DNA from: Halomonas halmophila | GTDB taxonomy: Bacteria > Pseudomonadota > Gammaproteobacteria > Pseudomonadales > Halomonadaceae | Direction: 5' to 3' | Length of the DNA: 64,000 nucleotides | Assembly: GCF_006540005.1 (NCBI RefSeq) | Contig: NZ_BJOC01000017.1 | Span: 27,459 to 91,458 of the forward strand | Shown here: in pieces, positions 60,614 through 64,000 of the stretch | Layout of the letters: every line of letters begins with the position of its first letter | Position numbering within the stretch: the first letter of the stretch is position 1 | The notes under the pieces: model-generated | Database searches by the model: none | The model's input: the letters and a program-made list of their open reading frames with translations, nothing else | What the model was told of the DNA's origin: nothing | Program-made: the position numbers and the translations under genes

Positions 60614-61059
60614 TGCCGAATATCTCCATCAAATGCGCACCCGGCAGGGTGTCGAGTGCGGTAAGGCTGGGACGCCTGCACCGATTGAGCGGGGCGTGGC
60701 GCCCTCCAGAGGCTGAATTGTTAGATACGGCCTGTGGTGACAAGTTTCAAGCTAAGGAAACACAGCTTAAATGCCTGCGCATGCAAATCGCTTCGTTATA
60801 GCCGCCATCCGTGGCGGCTACCCTACGGGCCCGTCTAAAGACGGTTCAAATTCGCTCCTGGCGAATTTGTGCGCGGTGCTGGTGCGCCAGCCCGGTCGAA
60901 AGCTCGCCTAACTACTTGTTATGTCTCGCTTTCTTTGCTCCGTGCGCCTTGCGTGACCCACAAGGAGGTGGGAAATGCGATGGCCCGCCGGGAGCGGGCC
61001 TAGCCTTCACTATGCTCGGCGATTTATTCACCATTTCCCTAAACAGCGGCTGAGTCAGC
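60614..61059. other. Hairpin-rich intergenic region between htpX and alaA
   Basis: 446 bases with no convincing gene and lower GC than its flanks. Perfect hairpins in series: 60799-60820 (9-bp stem, TCCG loop), 60831-60844 (5-bp, TAAA), 60847-60869 (9-bp, TCCTG), 60878-60891 (5-bp, TGCG) and 60982-61000 (7-bp). GCCTAAC-TACTT-GTTATGT (60906-60924) resembles the outer half of an integron attC site and GTTAGAT at 60720 resembles an inverse core, but no complete attC can be drawn. The htpX promoter must lie in the left part. Confidence 0.7.
60982..61000 (-). terminator. Possible terminator of alaA
   Basis: On the minus strand GGCCCGC-TCCCG-GCGGGCC lies about 60 bases past the alaA stop. The stem is perfect, but the downstream sequence has no clear U run. 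Confidence 0.4.
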
Positions 61060-62289
61060 TTATTGTCGATAGCGTGACAGGAAGCGTGCGAAGCGATCCA
61101 GGGCGTCATCCAGCTGGTCGGCCCAGGGCAGGGTGACGATGCGCACGTGGTCTGGCTCCGGCCAGTTGAAGGCGGTGCCCTGGACCAGGAGGATCTTCTC
61201 CTCGAGCAGCAGGTCGAGGACCAGTTGCTGGTCGTCGCGGATGTTGTAGACCTTGGGATCCAGTTTCGGAAAAGCGTAGAGCGCGCCCTTGGGTTTGGTG
61301 CAACTGACGCCGGGGATGGCGTTGAGCTTCTCGTGGGTGATGTCGCGCTGGGCCAGCAGTCGGCCGCCGGGCAGGACCAGATCATTGATCGACTGATAGC
61401 CGCCCAGCGCCGTCTGGATGGCATGCTGGGCCGGCACATTGGCGCACAGTCGCATCGAGGCGAGCATGGTCAGCCCCTGAATGAAGTCGCTGGCACGCTT
61501 CTTGGCCACGGTGCCGGAGAGTGTCATCCAGCCACTGCGAAAGCCGGCGCAGCGATAGCTCTTGGAGAGGCCGTTGAGCGTCACCACGAGCTGCTCTTCC
61601 GAGGCCAGGGACCCCGTGGCGACATGCTCGGTGCCGTCGTAGAGGATCTTGTCGTAGATCTCGTCGGAGAACACCACCAGGTTGTGCTCGCGGGCGATGG
61701 CCAGCATTTCCTCGAGCACTTCCGGCGGGTAGACGGCCCCGGTCGGATTGTTGGGGTTGATGATGACCATGGCCCGGGTGTGGCTGGTGATCTTGGCCCG
61801 CAGGTCGGCCATGTCCGGGGCCCAGTCGGCCTGTTCGTCGCACATGTAATGCACCGCCCGGCCGCCGGAGAGGTTGGCGGCCGCCGTCCACAGCGGGTAA
61901 TCCGGTGCCGGGATGAGCAGTTCGTCACCGTCGTTGAGCAGGGCCTGCAGGGCCATCACGATCAGCTCGGAAACCCCGTTGCCGATGTAGATGTCCTCGA
62001 TGCCGACGCCGGGGATCCGCTTGCGCTGACACTCCTGCATGATGGCCTTGCGCGCCGAGTACAGCCCCTTGGAATCACAGTACCCCTGAGCGGTGGACAG
62101 GTTGCGCATGACGTCCTGAAGGATTTCCTCCGGGGCCTCGAAGCCGAACGGCGCCGGGTTGCCGATATTGAGCTTGAGGATACGTTGTCCCTCGTCCTCC
62201 AGGCGCTTGGCGTGTTCGAGCACCGGGCCGCGGATGTCGTAGCAGACGCTTTCCAGCTTGTGCGATTTTTCGAGTGGGGCTGTGTCCAT
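61060..62289 (-). CDS. alaA: Glutamate-pyruvate aminotransferase AlaA-type
   Basis: PLP class I aminotransferase of 409 residues, orthologous by sequence pattern and position to E. coli AlaA (YfbQ), which makes alanine from pyruvate and glutamate. The N-terminus KLESVCYDIRGPVLEHAKRLEDEG, split here only for description, is typical. LNIGNPAPFGFEAPEEI, YIGNGVSELIVM, PDYPLWTAA, INPNNPTGAVYP and the PLP lysine Lys243 in LSKSYRCAGFRSGW are present. Alanine from this enzyme would feed the Mur ligases. Confidence 0.93.
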   Translation of the reverse strand: MDTAPLEKSHKLESVCYDIRGPVLEHAKRLEDEGQRILKLNIGNPAPFGFEAPEEILQDVMRNLSTAQGYCDSKGLYSARKAIMQECQRKRIPGVGIEDIYIGNGVSELIVMALQALLNDGDELLIPAPDYPLWTAAANLSGGRAVHYMCDEQADWAPDMADLRAKITSHTRAMVIINPNNPTGAVYPPEVLEEMLAIAREHNLVVFSDEIYDKILYDGTEHVATGSLASEEQLVVTLNGLSKSYRCAGFRSGWMTLSGTVAKKRASDFIQGLTMLASMRLCANVPAQHAIQTALGGYQSINDLVLPGGRLLAQRDITHEKLNAIPGVSCTKPKGALYAFPKLDPKVYNIRDDQQLVLDLLLEEKILLVQGTAFNWPEPDHVRIVTLPWADQLDDALDRFARFLSRYRQ

Positions 62290-62342
62290 GTCTCGCTTCC
62301 AGAGATAGTCAAGAGTCGGTGTCGAAGTGTGGCAGCCAGGCC

Positions 62343-63317
62343 TCAGTCGTCACTGGCCCGGGGAGCTGCGTCTGCCGAAGAGGCTTCCGCGACAGCCTCG
62401 TCCTCGGTCCCGGGAATGTCGGCCGGGGTTTCCAGCGTCAGCCGCCCCAGCTTGCCATCCCGCAACTCGTGAAGCAGCACCTCGGCGCCGCGGTGCAGGT
62501 CGATCTCGCCACCGGCGCGCAGACCGCCACGCTTGCCGGCGATGGTCGACACAATGGCCTGGCCGTCGAAACCGGCTCGGGCGAGAAGATCCGGCCCCGG
62601 GTCGCCATCCGCCTCGGTGCGCTCGGCCTCCGGGTTGGGCTGGAAGGGCGGCAGCTCCTTGAGCTTGTAGCGTGTCGAGAGCGCCTCCGGATAGCGTTTG
62701 GCCAGTTCGGCGGCGGTGACGATGGCCACATCCACATAGTCGATGGCGGTATCGCGAATGGCGCCACTGGCGGCCAGACGATAGGCACTGGCCTGATCCT
62801 CGATCTTCGGCCACAGCACCCCGGGCGTGTCGATCAGCGCGACCTGGCCGTTGATCCGCACCTTCTGTTGCCGCTTGGTCACGGCCGGTTCGTTGCCGGT
62901 TCTGGCAATGCTGCGTCCGGCCAGGCCATTGATCAGGGTCGACTTGCCCACATTGGGAATGCCCATGACCATGACCCGCACATCCCGGTCGGCGCGTACC
63001 TGGCCGGCCAGTTCGTGGCACAGTTTGGGCACCCGCTTGAGATCACGCGCCTGGGTGGTGGTGACCGCCAGGGCCCGGGTAGCGGGCTGGGCATCGAAAT
63101 GGCGCGTCCACTCGCGGGTCTCATGCGGATCGGCCAGGTCGGCGCGGGACAGCACCTTGAGCACCGGCTTGTGGCGGGTCAGCTCGGCCAGCATGGGGTT
63201 GGCGCTGGAGTAGGGAAGGCGGGCGTCGAGCACTTCGATCACCACGTCTATTTCCGGCAGCGCCTCGAGAATCTGGCGGCGCGCCTTGTTCATGTGTCCC
63301 GGGTACCAGCCGAGCAT
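62343..63317 (-). CDS. YlqF/RbgA-type circularly permuted ribosome biogenesis GTPase
   Basis: 324 residues from the ATG at 63317, preceded by a strong GGAGGGG site. The G motifs are permuted: G4 first (SRAD at 57-60), G5-like VTTTQ (86-90), then G1 GIPNVGKST (119-127) and G3 DTPG (163-166). The N-terminal WYPGHMNKARRQI is the RbgA/YlqF hallmark. G4 reads SRAD instead of NKxD, which may weaken guanine recognition. The acidic, Ala-rich C-terminus is probably disordered. In Bacillus, RbgA acts in late 50S assembly. It lies between msrB and alaA, 53 bases from alaA. Confidence 0.92.
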   Translation of the reverse strand: MLGWYPGHMNKARRQILEALPEIDVVIEVLDARLPYSSANPMLAELTRHKPVLKVLSRADLADPHETREWTRHFDAQPATRALAVTTTQARDLKRVPKLCHELAGQVRADRDVRVMVMGIPNVGKSTLINGLAGRSIARTGNEPAVTKRQQKVRINGQVALIDTPGVLWPKIEDQASAYRLAASGAIRDTAIDYVDVAIVTAAELAKRYPEALSTRYKLKELPPFQPNPEAERTEADGDPGPDLLARAGFDGQAIVSTIAGKRGGLRAGGEIDLHRGAEVLLHELRDGKLGRLTLETPADIPGTEDEAVAEASSADAAPRASDD

Positions 63318-63359
63318 CGACCCCTCCTGCTTGTGTCGTGCGATGTCTGATCGCGACGT

Positions 63360-63400
63360 GAAAAAGAAACGGCCGACCATCATAGCAGATGGCCGGCCGT
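63360..63400 (-). terminator. Terminator of msrB
   Basis: On the minus strand ACGGCCGGCCATC (63400-63388) pairs with GATGGTCGGCCGT (63381-63369) with one G-U pair and a 6-base loop, followed by TTTCTTTTT. It separates msrB from the downstream GTPase gene. Confidence 0.88.
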
Positions 63401-63416
63401 CGCAGGGGGCGGAGAC

Positions 63417-63818
63417 TTACTCGCCGGCGTGGAAGTTCAAGGCCACCGAGTTGATGCAGAAGCGTTGGCCGGTGGTCTCCGGCGGACCATCGGGGAATAC
63501 ATGGCCCAGATGGGCATTGCATCGGGCACAGGTGACTTCGATGCGCCGCATGCCGTGGCTGTTGTCGGTATTTTCCGCCACGCACTCGGAGGAGAGGGGG
63601 CGGTCGAAGCTCGGCCAGCCACAGCCGGCATCGAACTTGTGCTCGTTCTCGAACAGTGCCGCATGGCAGCACACGCAGTGGTAGATGCCATGCTCTTCCG
63701 TCACCCGGTAGTCACCGGTGAAGGGTCGCTCGGTTCCCTTCTCGCGAGTCACGCGATACTGCTCGTCGGTGAGCTGCTCGCGCCACTCGGCATCCGTCTT
63801 CTCGATCTTCTTGCGCAT
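63417..63818 (-). CDS. msrB: Peptide-methionine (R)-S-oxide reductase MsrB
   Basis: Repairs methionine-R-sulfoxide in proteins. 133 residues. The structural zinc site is two CxxC pairs (Cys48/Cys51 and Cys97/Cys100), the catalytic residue is Cys121 in RFCINSVAL, and Cys66 in AGCGWPSF may resolve. A GGAGAACGCCC ribosome region precedes the ATG. It has its own strong terminator; neighbours htpX and alaA match P. aeruginosa. Confidence 0.98.
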   Translation of the reverse strand: MRKKIEKTDAEWREQLTDEQYRVTREKGTERPFTGDYRVTEEHGIYHCVCCHAALFENEHKFDAGCGWPSFDRPLSSECVAENTDNSHGMRRIEVTCARCNAHLGHVFPDGPPETTGQRFCINSVALNFHAGE

Positions 63819-63943
63819 GGGCGTTCTCCTCGTCTGGCCTGCACCCTGTATGACAGTCTAGCCGCTCGATGTTCCCGTTTTGTCCCCGTGCGTTTCTCAG
63901 CATCGCCAAGACGAGCTGGATTATCAATGAGATGCGGAAAGGG

Positions 63944-63972
63944 TTGACGGATCCCGAAGGCGTGAGTAATAT
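63944..63972 (+). promoter_or_regulatory. Strong promoter at the right edge, reading out of the window
   Basis: TTGACG (63944-63949), 17-base spacer, TAATAT (63967-63972), then ACGCGCC. The arrangement resembles promoters of stable RNA genes in gammaproteobacteria. The product lies beyond 64000; no coding start or mature RNA is recognisable in the last 28 bases. Confidence 0.65.
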
Positions 63973-64000
63973 ACGCGCCATCTCGACGAGGCGAGCAACT

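Noticed and set aside
60614..61059. A complete integron attC site or cassette
   Set aside because: Core-like boxes are present, but no correctly oriented partner (RYYYAAC before GTTRRRY with complementary L boxes) lies at the required distance on either strand; no integrase gene in the window.

Overview
The window is GC-rich chromosomal DNA of a gammaproteobacterium, most likely a Halomonas-type member of the Halomonadaceae. The evidence is the gammaproteobacterial lipoprotein LpoA next to rsmI, a type A RNase P RNA, and a gene order that mixes Pseudomonas-like blocks (lpxC-dciA-secA-argJ-Nudix/ThiE; lpxK-ycaR-kdsB-PTP-murB-rne-rluC; rpmF to holB-tatD; htpX-alaA-msrB) with an enterobacterial one (comEC-msbA-lpxK-ycaR-kdsB). 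The genus is inferred from GC content and synteny, not from a database match. No complete mobile element, CRISPR array or tRNA gene was seen.

Layout. 1-1655: start of lpoA (minus), rsmI, rnpB. 1750-18309: the division and cell wall (dcw) cluster rsmH-ftsL-ftsI-murE-murF-mraY-murD-ftsW-murG-murC-ddl-ftsQ-ftsA-ftsZ, largely chained by 4-base start/stop overlaps, with no mraZ in front. 18352-19404: lpxC with its own promoter and terminator. 19481-23204: dciA (minus), then a small secretory leader ORF and secA. 23390-28304: argJ, a Nudix-ThiE fusion, a lipoprotein-release pair (one LolC/E-type permease and LolD) and a DUF2062 protein (minus). 28409-36065: comEC, msbA, lpxK, ycaR, kdsB, a low-molecular-weight phosphatase and murB. 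36182-39907: rne (minus) with a repetitive tail and a long leader. 40676-44166: rluC, a HAD phosphatase, an S49 peptidase and maf (minus). 44232-53465: yceD-rpmF-plsX-fabD-fabG-acpP-fabF-pabC-mltG-tmk-holB, the fatty acid synthesis core followed by folate, cell-wall and replication genes. 53521-59598: tatD, DUF1285, an SF1 helicase, sseA, a small WGR-like protein (minus) and pdxB. 59714-63818 (minus): htpX, alaA, an YlqF/RbgA-type GTPase and msrB. The window ends on a strong promoter for a gene outside it.

Functionally the window is almost all envelope biogenesis: peptidoglycan precursor synthesis, division, lipid A and Kdo synthesis and export, lipoprotein release, Sec translocation and fatty acid synthesis, plus RNA processing.

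The most unusual signals are these. (1) A candidate SecM-like arrest peptide lies upstream of secA: a small ORF with a signal sequence and a C-terminal RGPP. Its last codons can pair with the secA Shine-Dalgarno region. (2) Period-7 tandem repeat arrays of different sequence occur at the 3' ends of four genes or gene pairs (lpxC/dciA, secA, the S49 peptidase, pdxB); two of them share a downstream hairpin module. (3) A hairpin-rich gap lies between htpX and alaA. (4) RNase E carries about sixteen 14-residue repeats.
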